64,000 nt of DNA from Helianthus annuus (Eukaryota; Streptophyta; Magnoliopsida; Asterales; Asteraceae), in NCBI RefSeq assembly GCF_002127325.2, contig NC_035433.2, forward strand, positions 85,956,549 to 86,020,548, written 5' to 3'. The notes below the pieces were generated by a model. The model had not been told where the DNA came from, did not search any database, and saw only the letters and a list, made by a program, of their open reading frames with translations. The position numbers and the translations under genes were made by a program. Below are positions 35,301 to 45,759 of the stretch, piece after piece (the first letter of the stretch is position 1; each line of letters starts with the position of its first letter).

Positions 35301-36282
35301 ATGAAAGAAAAATTCTATCCTGCTGAAGAAAAACAGTTTGAAGAATGGCCACTAATCGCTCTAAAGCATGAGGCTGATAGGATTGACAGAATCAAGAATG
35401 ATCCTACAAAGAAGAAGAATCCTCCAAACTGGAGCAAATTCAAAAAGCTCATTGCTGACCTCATTGCTGAGTACAAAAAAAAGAAAAAGGAGCTGGTGGA
35501 AGCAAAAATGGATACTGCTGAAGCCATATCAAAATGGTCAAAACAGCAGACTGGTGAAGCCTATGAAAGGCTAAAGAAAAGAAAGATAACTGTTTCAAGT
35601 GCTTCAAAGAAACGTGAACAAATGATGAAGCTTGAACAGCAGATTGAAAACCTCAGAACATTGTTCAAATCAGCAGACAAACCTATTTTTGTGTCAAACC
35701 AAGAAGAAGGTAAACAACTGACTGAGGAAGAGGTCAAAGAAAAGGAAGCAGAGTACTTCAAGGACACCATCATGAAAATAGGTCTAAAAGAAGCCAGCTC
35801 AACAAAGCTTCAAAACCTTGTTAAGAAGGTATTAAACAAACCTGCATCACCAAACACTGCAACAGACATATCAGAAATTGAAAGGCAAGAGCAAACTGAA
35901 AAAGAAACTGCAGAAGACATAGCTGCAGCAAACAAAGTCATTGAAGAAGCCTTCAAAAGAATGTCTGAAAGTCTGCAAGTGTTTACAAGGCCATCATCTC
36001 CAAACTCATCAAAGAATAAATCTCTCCCAAGACCCATTTGGTTTAAAAATACTAAAGTGGATGCCTGATCAAAAGACCCACGTATTGACTCTTGTCAGAA
36101 CCAATGGTGAAGTGAAGTACATATCAAGGAAAGAAGCACTACGCCTTAGTGTTGAAGATTTGCAGGATCTCCTTGAACTTACACTATGTAGGGATGAAGA
36201 TGATCTAAGTTCCAAAGAATTTGAAGTTGAATTTAAAAGACAAGCTAAGGAACTTTTGGTGAGTAATAAAGGTCCTGAATAA
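32360..36282 (+). pseudogene. Sirevirus env-like (post-pol) ORF, plus-strand copy
   Basis: Starts at ATG 32360 (MTKPKSKSKSKPSSSSTPSD). A folded N-terminal part (32430-33120) has repeated FW and FLFHTLL segments, is interrupted by TAG at 32672-32674 and shifts frame near 32990. The middle (33200-34900) is Pro/Ser/Thr/Gln-rich with a coiled-coil-like ENLETLVVEIKDMVQQLL; shifts occur near 33330 and 34550. The C-terminal part (34960-36110) is Lys/Glu-rich and helical, with another shift near 36050, then HVLTLVRTNGEV and RDEDD, ending 24 bp before the polypurine tract. The position matches the env-like ORF of some Sireviruses. I see no clear signal peptide or membrane segment, so an envelope role is unproven. 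A frequently annotated family in Asteraceae genomes looks alike. Confidence 0.65.
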
Positions 36283-36306
36283 TGAAGGGTTTTGGCATTA
36301 TCTGTT

Positions 36307-36318
36307 CCAGGGGGAGAT
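36307..36318 (+). other. polypurine tract
   Basis: CCAGGGGGAGAT directly before the 3' LTR start TGTTGGG. Confidence 0.85.
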
Positions 36319-37126
36319 TGTTGGGATTGAACCCTACCGGAGGAACATATAATGTAAAGCCAAAACCGGATCACATCAGTGGACTAACAATAAGCAGCAG
36401 CCTACACTTTGCTTTCCCCTTGACAGTGGTATTCTAACAGCTGATGGATCTTAAGTACTGCTCACTACAACAACTGATGAACCAAACACTGATGAAACTC
36501 TAAAGAACTGCTGAAGACAAACAGTGTTGCTCTATCTACTGCTGTTTCCTAAGTACTACTGAAAGACACAAGCACTGCCCACTCAAAGACTGATCACCTT
36601 TGAAGAAAGCACTGAAGTTCAACATCTGTGCTAAGGCTACAACAGTGGAACGTGAAGCAGTTGTTATCTCTTGGTTTGTTTTGTACTAATAATCAGATGT
36701 TGCATATCAGTAGTTTGTTTAGAACAGTGTATATAGGTTGTTAGTTTGTTAGATGTCACTATCATGGTGACGTCAGTTGAGATGTGTCAGTGGTTTGGTT
36801 TGCCTATAAATGGAGCAGTACCCTGTACTGTTACATTTGCTTGACTGAGTGGATTCTTCTTCTTCAGTCCAATCCTTTCATCTTGTGCAACCAACCTTGG
36901 GGTATCAGGCTGAGGGGGAGCTTAGTTCTATAAACATGCTGTAATCATTTGCTTTGTATTTCAATCATTCAACTTAATGAAAAGCATTTGTTTATCAAAC
37001 TATTTTCCTTTTTGATTGTGTTTACAAAGTTTGTATCCATTTCCGCTGCACTTTATATCATTTCATATATTCTGACTGTTCAATTTATACAAACAAACAC
37101 AATCATGAGAGCCTCCGATCCTAACA
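36319..37126 (+). repeat. 3' LTR of the env-like-only Sirevirus
   Basis: 808-bp copy of 29538-30345, followed by GATGT (37127-37131). Confidence 0.92.
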
Positions 37127-39107
37127 GATGTCAAGTTTTCGGGACATACTTATATAACAGTAATAAAGGTTTTGTCCTCTCACATTTTCAAAAATCTCGT
37201 TTATATGTCAAAAGGGCAAAATGGGCATTTATAAGCATAATAACGGAAACAAACATATAATTCAAAATACTAATGACCAGGTAATATAACCTTAGAGGGT
37301 TATACTACAACATAATACGGTCCTAATGGAAGCTTAAAACATAAAGGATTTAAGCTTAATTGGGACAGAACTGAAAGTCAAAGCAAAAGTCAAGCTTCTG
37401 CGACTTTCGGTTGCAAACCGACGCTAAACTCAGAATTTTCAGGTTGAACATGCTTAGACATGTTCTAATAATAATTACCAGGTTATTAGAGTGTTAAAAT
37501 ATAATTTATAACCTCTGCATTATTGGTTTTAATTCTTATTTACAATTCTGCCAAGTTTGATTTTTTAACTAAATAGTTTGACCCGACAATTAACTAAGCA
37601 AACGAAATAATTAGGAGGTGCCTTTTAAGGGTTAATCACCTACCTCACTATGGTCACATAACATTCATCTCGAACAGTGGCTGGACCATTTGAGTTTAAA
37701 TCGAAGGTCAAAGCTAATTTACGACAACTTGACTTTTCGGTTTTTAAATTATAAAACTGAACTAAGGAGGGGGCTAAGACACTTACAAAGGGTCCTAGCA
37801 ATCTTTTCTACTAAAATGAATTCCCTTTTCAGATCAGGAGGCTCCAGAATTTGAGAGGGGAGAAGATTGAATGAAATGTGCCATGAAATGGATGAACTCA
37901 AGCCTATATATAGTTTTTGGGTATAAATTGGATCATGACAAGTGTTAGAGGGATCTCTAGGATCCTAACAGGTGTTGCAACAGCTGTTACAATTGTCTTG
38001 AAGCCCAAGGATTCGATTATGATTGGTTAGGAGTGGATATGAGTGATGAACAAGCAAGAAAATAAAAGAAAAATTAAAATCTGCAGCCATAGGGCTCTGG
38101 TGGCCCGCAAACGCCCTAGGCCCAATATTACGCGGCCCGCGAGCGCTGCCAGCCCAGCAACAACTTTGGCAGTTGGCTGTTTTGGTCCCTGTGCTTTTTA
38201 AATGGCTTTTTAACTTTCATAAATGACTAAATCAATCCCTGCACTCATGTTAATCCCTTTTAAACTTTCAAATAGATCAGATCAGTCTTTGCACTCTTTT
38301 TAAATCCCGTTTAGACTTTCGAAACTGTCCAGACCAGCCCCAGACTTCATTAAACATGCTTTACTTTCAGAATTGACATAATTGGCACATAACTTTCAAG
38401 TTTCTCATATATCTTCATTATAAGGTGTGAAGGTGTTAGTGGCCAATCTTCGGCACACCCGGGAGTTTGACTGACCATAATTCCTGATTCGTTCAAAGGA
38501 CCTCTCAAAGGCGTAGTTTCACACGTTGACGCGTTTAGTCCTTTTAACGCATAAAGTTGCGCATAATATCATTTATCGATATTAAAGCCTTCCAGAGCCC
38601 ACTCTAGGCATTCCCGAGCGTATGCTCAAATATTATGACGCTCCAGTTTGCTTAAACGGTCACTCAAAGGTGTAGTTTTGGATATTGACGCTTTTGGTCC
38701 CTTTAATGCGCAAACTTGCGCGTATCATCATTTAATAGCATCAAAGCCCTATGTAGCCCATATTAAGCATTCTCGAGAATATGATTGCACATCATAATGC
38801 TTCGGGTTCGTTAAAAGGTCATTCAGAGATATAATTAACATGTTGACACTTTTAACCCTTCGTCGCGCAAACTTTCAAATAATTACGCAAACGGCTCCTC
38901 TCGTCCAACAAGTGGCTCGTTTGAGAATATGAACACCGTATAAGGTCACTCAGAGGCCTAGTTTAGGCATGTTGACACTTTCAGTCCTTCTATATTCAAG
39001 GTTTTCGATTTTTGATGAAATTAGTCCCTCATAGTCAACGTTTGACTTTATTAGGGTTTATTATACGGGTCAACACATCATTGGACACGTTTTTACGAGG
39101 TGTTACA
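37127..39107 (-). repeat. 3' LTR of the decayed Tekay element, inner part
   Basis: Continues the LTR after the nested Sirevirus and matches 55770-57740. It contains nearly four tandem units of about 160 bp starting near 38496, 38657, 38816 and 38943 (CTCAAAGGTGTAGTTT, TTGACGC, TGCGCAAACTTGCGC). Ends AGGTGTTACA at 39107. No gene. Confidence 0.85.
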
Positions 39108-39125
39108 TCCTCACTCCCTTAAAAG

Positions 39126-39145
39126 AAATCTCGACCCCGAGATTT
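39126..39145 (-). other. pre-PPT hairpin
   Basis: AAATCTCGACCCCGAGATTT, an inverted repeat with 8-bp arms, located between the chromodomain-like end and the purine-rich tract next to the LTR, as in the other Tekay elements of the window. Confidence 0.7.
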
Positions 39146-40740
39146 GCTCAAAAAGATGGAAGTACTTTCTGTCGTATAATGGACTTAACTTTCGCAGTAT
39201 ATTAGGGGCCTTTACGGGCATCCCAATTGTCCTATACAATAGGTACATGCTTCCTTTCGAAGCTTCTTAACTTGTCGATCCTTAATCGATATTGGTTTCT
39301 CAACTATCCGAAAATTTTTATCATCTGCACATTTTCATATGACGATGCTAGCAACACATTGGCTAGATATTCCTTAATTCACAATGTTGAATTCATCGCG
39401 AATTCTACTAAGCTCCTCTTATAGGGTGTTAATCCAACTTATTCGATTCTTTCGAATAATCTTATATATCGAGGGCTCGATTCACCCTTTATATTGAAAT
39501 GTATTATACCCTTCATGTTGGTATTTTCAATAGAGTCTTGCTCCCTACTTGGATCTTTAAGAGATCAGCGTCTCTCTTTCACATTGCTCTTCTGCCTATT
39601 ACTGGCAGCTTTCAGACGATTATGGATTCGTATTATCTTATCTGTCATCTTTAGGATAATCTTAGATTCTGATAATTGGGTTTTTCTCAACTCCTGCCCA
39701 ACAAACGGGCGTTTGTCACTTCTCCCATACAAGGTCTCCAAGGGAGCAACCTTGATGCTTATATAATGTTATTGATTATAGGAGAACTTAATTAGGGTGA
39801 GAGAGGTCTTTCCAACTACTGCCCGAATCAATTTTAAGGAATTTATTATCCTCATGGTTATTCGAACAAATCGACGATCCTGGGCAACTAATAACGATTC
39901 TCAATCGTTTCTTAGTTAGGTTGCAGTAATCAATGCACAAGCGTATTGCATTGTGCCTTCCTTTATCAACAATAATCAGAGCTCCTAATACGATGAGCTA
40001 GGTTGTACAATCCTTTCTCTATAACTCATCTAATTGGCTCTCAGTTCTTCCATTTTCGTAGGTGCTAACCGATATAGAGCTTCTTTAACAGATACGGCTC
40101 CTAATAGGATGTCAATTTTAACTCCACCTTACCTCTCAGGAGGTAAACAGGGTTGTTCATTACTTGTGCCATGCAAATGACACATCTGTTTTACGAGTGC
40201 ATGGATGCCTTAAGTAGAGACGCCTACTTAGGCATTTCTATAATGGATATCTTCCTTGAATACCACTAGCCGACTTCAGTACTATATGACCATTGGGATA
40301 TCTTAGTGGTTCCATGCATTAAACCTCCATACTGATCAGGCATGGACACAATCTATGGGACGCATTGGGATACGCCAATCCTCATATGGTGCTTTTATCA
40401 ATCATAGTTGGCACTCACAGTTGATAAAAATCAATGAGAAAATAATTAGAATAATATATATTTTCGTACTCTATTCGAAGAAAGAGTACTCTTAGATTTT
40501 ACAGAAGGATTATTGACGAAAATAGAAGAAACAGTCTTTGTGGTTTCATTGGTAAGTTCTACCTTATACTCAGTACCTGGAGTTCTTACGAATATCGTTA
40601 AAAGTTTGCTAAGCTTATGGTCTATGAAAGACTTATTATTGCCTGTATTAAAATAGGACACTTAGCAGAAATCATCATTGATAAATGATAAGGAATGTAC
40701 TTGATGACATCGTGTACTGCCTCTTGGCATTCATCAGGTG
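39146..40740 (-). pseudogene. Tekay pol debris (protease, RT start, integrase end, chromodomain-like end)
   Basis: On the minus strand, protease-like FNTGNNKSFIDHKLSKLL (40655-40600; the catalytic Asp position is Asn) is followed by RT-like EALYRLAPTKMEELRA and IRLCIDYCNLTKK (40090-39910) broken by stops. It then jumps to the integrase end APLETLYGRSDKRPFV (39755-39700) and KMTDKIIRIHNRLKAASNRQ, and last to VEKPISIKDRQVKKL (39310-39260). Most of RT, RNase H and the integrase core are deleted. Confidence 0.7.
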
Positions 40741-40743
40741 AGT

Positions 40744-41313
40744 TCAGGCATTTTCTTTCTTAGCCTTTCCAGGATTAGCTGCACCTTCTTTGGCAGCGTT
40801 ATGGCATCTAGTTCTGATATGGCATTTCTCACCACGGCCATAACAGACTGCATTCTTTATGCCCCTACATTCATGGGACTGATGACCAGTTCCTTTGCAG
40901 ATGCCACACTGTTTTGGTCTTTGTTCTATTCGACACTGTCCCCAGTGTCTTTTATAGCAGTTCTTACATACAGGCTTCTTACTGAACTTTTGTTGGTTCT
41001 TATTAAGCCTGTACTTGCTCTTTTTCTTAGATTTCTGGGAGTTATCCTCCTCCTTTGACTTATTCTTCATATTCAAAGTAGGAACAAAGCTCTTTTCATG
41101 AGCAATTGAATGTGGTTTTAAATGGGATTTGGAGCGAGTAGCACTTGGCTCTTTGAACTGTTTCATGACCTTTTCATTGGCCTTTCCTACAGCTGCGTCA
41201 ATCACAGCTTGGATATTAACTCCATTAATATTGAGGTTTATGTTTGTAGCATCATTAGCTTTCGTCGCGTCATTAGTATCGCGACTGTTGTCTACCTCAT
41301 CCGAGTTTGCCAT
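40744..41313 (-). pseudogene. Tekay gag remnant with three zinc-knuckle motifs
   Basis: A 189-codon minus-strand frame starting MANSDEVDNSRD. An N-terminal segment (NGVNIQAVIDAAVGKANEKV) is joined directly to a basic linker and to CKNCYKRHWGQC, CGICKGTGHQSHEC and CYGRGEKCHIRTRC, the last with one Cys replaced by Arg. The gag core domain of about 200 residues found in the intact relatives is missing, so it could bind RNA at most. The frame itself has stayed open, possibly by chance. Confidence 0.7.
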
Positions 41314-43727
41314 ACTCGAAGCTTGGCACTAACCACCAAATTAAACAATTGTTGGTCATCATCCTGACGACTTGACATGGATTAGCCACGGCATTAATAA
41401 ACCATATAGGGTATTATGTTCTGAACGTTCCTATTGGATGTTATTCGAATATATATCCATCATATTTACCCTAGGTCACAAAAGGACCATCAATGGCATT
41501 TAAGGTTTGGACCGAGTCCATTACCTGTTTGACAGGGGTCATAATGTCACAACTGTCTTTATCACAAGGACGATTATGAATAGCTTGAAGGCTAGTCTTA
41601 CATGACTTTTATTATTATATATATATATACATATGGCACAGAGGCTCGTCGCGGGGGATGTAGAAAGGTATGGCATAATTCCTAGTCATGAAGGACATAA
41701 ATGATTATACGGCATGAAGGCCTTGTCGCAAAGGACGTTTAGATATGGCACAAAAGGCCTGTCATGGAGGACATTATAAAAATCGGGCACAAAAGGCATG
41801 TCACAAGGATGTTAACATTTAGTATGTTAACTTGTCACGAACGACAAATTATAGCACATTGGCTTGTCATGAATGAATTAAAAATATAACTCTTGGTTTG
41901 TCACAAGGACATTAACTTATAAGCCACAATCTTATTAGATCAGGGACTTTAAGATTTGAACATAGTTCTTCGCCTTTGGATAGGGATTCATAGACTACAA
42001 CTGTCATCGTCTTGAAAAACGATTCATTTTGGAACAAAGGTAAACCAATTGACATCACTAATGGATGTTTATATATAATCATCATATTGGATGATATTAG
42101 TCATGATCACATTGATCATATTGACTATTAGGTTTGGGTATAACCCACCATTTTGAATAGGGGATCATAAAGATCACCACTATCTTTGTCTTATCAACAA
42201 TAGAGTAAAGTATAGCCCGTAGGCACTTCATCACTAGGGATGTTAATATTATGATTATCATACCGATGATATTAGTCAGGATTGCAATGATCACATAGAC
42301 TATGGGATTTGAGCATAGCTCACCCCCTTAGGCAAGGAATCATAAAAGATTACAATGGTATTGTCACTGTTGGATAATATAATATAGCCAATAGGCAAAA
42401 CATCATTAAGGATGTTAATTTAATCATCAGATTGATGATTTTAGTCATGATCGCATTGATCATATAGAATATTAGGCTTGAGCATAGCTCACTACCTTGA
42501 ACAGGGGATCATAAAGATCACAATGTCAATGTCTCAAATGCATAGCCCGTAGGCAAAACATCACTAAAGGATGTTAAATAGCATGATCATCGTATTAGAT
42601 GATATTAGCCATGTTCGCATTGGTCATATAGATTATTATGTTTGGACATAGTCCAATATTTTTAGACAGGGAGTCGTAGACCACAACTGTTGTTGTCTTT
42701 ATTGGATAACAAACATAGCCCGTAGGCACTTCACCACTAATGGATGTTTATGGTATGATCATCACATTGATGATACTTGCCAGGATCTACTTTGATCATA
42801 TAGCCTTTAAGGCTTGGACGTAATCCAATACCTTGACGGCTGGTGTAGTTTCTCAAGCCACACTGCCAAGAGTGTTAACATGTTCTTAGATGTTAACAAA
42901 GATTAATTGTCTTAAGAGGGTTTTACCATCATAGCCATGTTCATGGACATATAGGCTAGGTTATACCGCTAAGAAGATCTTTTGAAATTTTCAGTTGATC
43001 GATAAAGTTCGAGTAAAATTCGGAACTATCGTTGGATAAAGGACGAAACGAATACCTATATAAAATTTTCAAAACTTTCCATAAATCATTAGGAAATCTA
43101 CACTAGTGCCTTTATCAGGACTTTCAGTATCTTATTTGTCCACAGAGGACTAAGAGGAAAAATATAAGTCCATATAAGGACTATAAAATATTATAAGTCC
43201 ATATAGGGGTTATAATGAAATGTCATATCCTCAAAGGGACTATTTCGAAATAGCGTATCCCCGAAGGGATTTTAATGAAATAACATGTCCATAAATGGAC
43301 TATATTGGTACAGCGTGTGCTCAAAAGAGGCTTTGTTGTACAGACGTCCTCACAGGGACTTAAGCAACTCTAGTCCACGCAGGGACTAAAAGGAAATATA
43401 AGTCCGTAAAGGGACTATAAGATATGTCTGCATTGGGATTATTATGATATAACATGTCCATGAAGGGACGTTAATAAACAATTGTCCTCGTAGGGACTTT
43501 AAGTCGAAAGATACATCCTCATTGGGACTTATTAATGAAACAATATGCCCTTGAAAGGACTATTAATAAAATATCATGTCCACAAGGGATTTTAATGGAA
43601 AAATATGTCCATTAAGGGACTTTGATGAATCAACATGTCCATGAAGGGACTACGATGAAATAATATGTCCTTGAAAGGACTATAATGAGTTTTTATGTCC
43701 GCTAGGGGACTTTAATGAAATGATATG
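41314..43727 (-). repeat. tandem-repeat leader of the decayed Tekay element
   Basis: Three different arrays follow each other on the plus strand. First, units of about 50 bp around GGCACAAAAGGCCTGTCATG (41633-41935). Second, five units of about 175 bp with starts near 42062, 42238, 42411, 42568 and 42742 (GGATGTTAAT..ATCATCATATTGGATGATAT). Third, about 19 short units around GTCC-N6-GGAC (43130-43725). No coding sequence. Confidence 0.7.
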
Positions 43728-45236
43728 TGTAACAACTGTCACTAAAATCCATAATTAGGATGGTAATTAGCTATTAAGGAAACCCTAATTAAGAAACCCA
43801 AGTAATTCTGCACTAACCCTAAAATTTCCAGAACAATCAGAATCAGGATCAGGGCCCCTAAAACCCAGGGGGGGATAAACCCTAGCCAACGATTATCTTA
43901 ATAACTATCTGTCAAAACCGAATTTTAAGAAACTGTCGACTCATCTAGCCTACATGCACGAAGGGCTACCCTATGAAGTAGGGTGACCCCTCGCGTAGCG
44001 CGACGCCCATGGGGGTACCCCTCGCGCTACGCGACGGGGGTCAAATTTCGTATATAAATAGGGGTGTCTGGGACTTGAATTTGAGAGTTGAAACGACGTA
44101 AAACGTCAAAATACACGCTGAGTTATCAGCTATATACTACACAAACACACACAGATCTCGAATCGCTGCCGCAATCAGGGTAATAACTCGATCGCTATTA
44201 CGATTCAACATCCGATCGATTATAACTATCCAACGATAGTCCAGGTGCTGCTCAATTGAGTTTGTACTTTGATTATTCGTCGTGATTTCGACTTGAATAT
44301 TAGAGTGCTGTTCGAATTCGGACTATGCTCTGTTATTCGTTGTGAATCCGATTGAATTATCGAGTATTGCACTGATTAATCGTTGTGAAGGTTTAATCTC
44401 GTGAATTGACGTAATTGCTGTATTAGTTACTAACCTGTGTGTGTGCATTATGTTAAATTAGGTTTAATCAAGGCTAATCAGTAGGCATTATCTATTTGCT
44501 CGTTAATCTGCAATGTGAGTCATTCTTCTTTTTAACTGTTTTCTCACAGTTTGTGAGTAAGTATTACAAAACTCCAAATTATTTTCAAGGTTATAATTAC
44601 AGGGATTAAGTCTTTGTAATCACCAAATTACAGCTGGTATGTGGGGTATTGTGCACATTACTATTTTTATCACTCTATGTGAGTGAGTATTACTCTATGT
44701 GAGTGATTATTACTCTGTGTGAGTAAACCGTCATTATTGGGGCGACGGGACCCAATAGTGGTATGACCACAGTCACAGATCCGATCGAGTGACAAATACC
44801 CATTCTTGATAATTGGTTGATAGAAACATTGTAATCGCTCTTAATACTGTGATTTATAACTAACGGGTCGTTTTAGAAAACAGAATGATTCACTCAGTAT
44901 TTCCCCGCTGACAAAACCTTTTTCAAACATATTTCAGGTGATCTGTGTGATCCAGGAAAAGTGCAGTAAAGCACTACAAGCTCAGAGAAGTGGCTCATTG
45001 TGAATAAATAAATAAAACATGTTTTGGAAAATAATGATTTCTGTGTGAAATCAACTGATTGTAAATGATGGGATTTTATCCCTAAAAACTTTGTGTAATA
45101 TATTAAAACGAGCATATTTTTACGGTTAAAAGATCCTGTAATAAAAGACTTCCGCTGCCATTAGATACCACGGGTACCACACTGAAATCTGCTCGCGGAC
45201 CCCGACTCCGTCCAGGGTGGGTCGGAGGACGCGACA
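43728..45236 (+). repeat. 5' LTR, 1509 bp
   Basis: Starts TGTAACAACTGTCAC and ends GACGCGACA. Includes a strong GC-rich palindrome (43984-44043) just before a TATA box (44051-44060), and a short triplet repeat of TCTATGTGAGTGAGTATTAC words at 44670-44725. Confidence 0.95.
43984..44060 (+). promoter_or_regulatory. LTR promoter: GC-rich hairpin next to a TATA box
   Basis: TGACCCC-TCGCGTAGCGCGA (43984-44003) pairs with TCGCGCTACGCGA-c-GGGGTCA (44022-44043): 13-bp perfect inner arms and 7-bp outer arms with a one- or two-base bulge. The TATA box TATATAAATA follows at 44051-44060. The same arrangement is in the 3' LTR at 51632-51691. This looks like a promoter-linked structure or factor site; its role is unknown. 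Confidence 0.65.
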
Positions 45237-45241
45237 GAAGG

Positions 45242-45253
45242 TGGTATCAGAGC
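45242..45253 (+). other. primer binding site, initiator Met tRNA
   Basis: TGGTATCAGAGC, five bases after the 5' LTR. Confidence 0.9.
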
Positions 45254-45391
45254 TAATAATTAAATTGAGCCACTGATCGAGCCACTGATTTAAGCCTATT
45301 ACGGAATTAAGTATTGGACAAAATACTTAATTCTACTAGTTATCATTCTGTGATTATTTGTTTTATTAACTGATTATTTGATAGTTACAGT

Positions 45392-45697
45392 ATGGGTAAA
45401 CAAAAGCTGTCTGCCATCTACCACAAACTAGATGTTGCATCTTCTTCTAAAAACCTAGTAAATTTAGAAGAAGAAATCTTTGTCCGCAAGGCAAATTATG
45501 AAAATCCTCTTTCCCCAGAGAAAAGGGATTCGATACTTAAAAAGAGTCAGGAGAAAAAGAAACCCCGAACCAAGAGAGTTAGGTTTAACCCAGAAGTTCA
45601 AGAATTGAGTAATAGTGCACCTTGGGAAGATAAAATAGACAAGAAATGGGCAAATCTCTATATGCTAGCTACTATAGCAGAAAACACAAATCTTTAA
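45392..45697 (+). CDS. pre-gag ORF1, small basic protein of unknown function
   Basis: 101 residues starting MGKQKLSAIYHKLD, from the first ATG after the primer site (139 bp downstream). Highly charged: an acidic stretch NLEEEIF, then a Lys/Arg cluster KKSQEKKKPRTKRVRF at about residues 50-66, which could be a nuclear localisation or RNA-binding signal. It ends with WEDKIDKKWANLYML. I do not recognise a family. Tekay elements usually go straight from leader to gag; the other Tekay copy here (20105-20607) has nothing like it. It could be an accessory ORF or a spliced leader exon. Confidence 0.5.
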   Translation: MGKQKLSAIYHKLDVASSSKNLVNLEEEIFVRKANYENPLSPEKRDSILKKSQEKKKPRTKRVRFNPEVQELSNSAPWEDKIDKKWANLYMLATIAENTNL

Positions 45698-45759
45698 ATA
45701 TCTGATAAGTTGGGCCTAGTAAGAGAAATCACAATCCAGTAAATAAATAAAGTCCTAGT

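Larger units (their letters stand above)
29538..37126 (+). mobile_element. Sirevirus derivative carrying only the env-like ORF
   Basis: LTRs of 808 bp at 29538-30345 and 36319-37126 differ at about 17 sites (about 98% identical). The perfect duplication GATGT lies at 29533-29537 and 37127-37131. Primer site at 30348-30359, polypurine tract CCAGGGGGAGAT at 36307-36318. Gag, protease, integrase and RT are missing; only the post-pol ORF (32360-36282) is left. It lies inside the LTR of the decayed Tekay element, and the uninterrupted LTR at 55770 shows the empty site. Confidence 0.92.

Noticed and set aside
32360..36282. Ordinary host gene
   Set aside because: It lies between LTRs with target duplication, ends just before a polypurine tract, is broken by frameshifts, and has a second copy in another retroelement remnant.
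39494..39766. 90-codon plus-strand frame with hydrophobic stretches
   Set aside because: Antisense to recognisable integrase debris on the minus strand.
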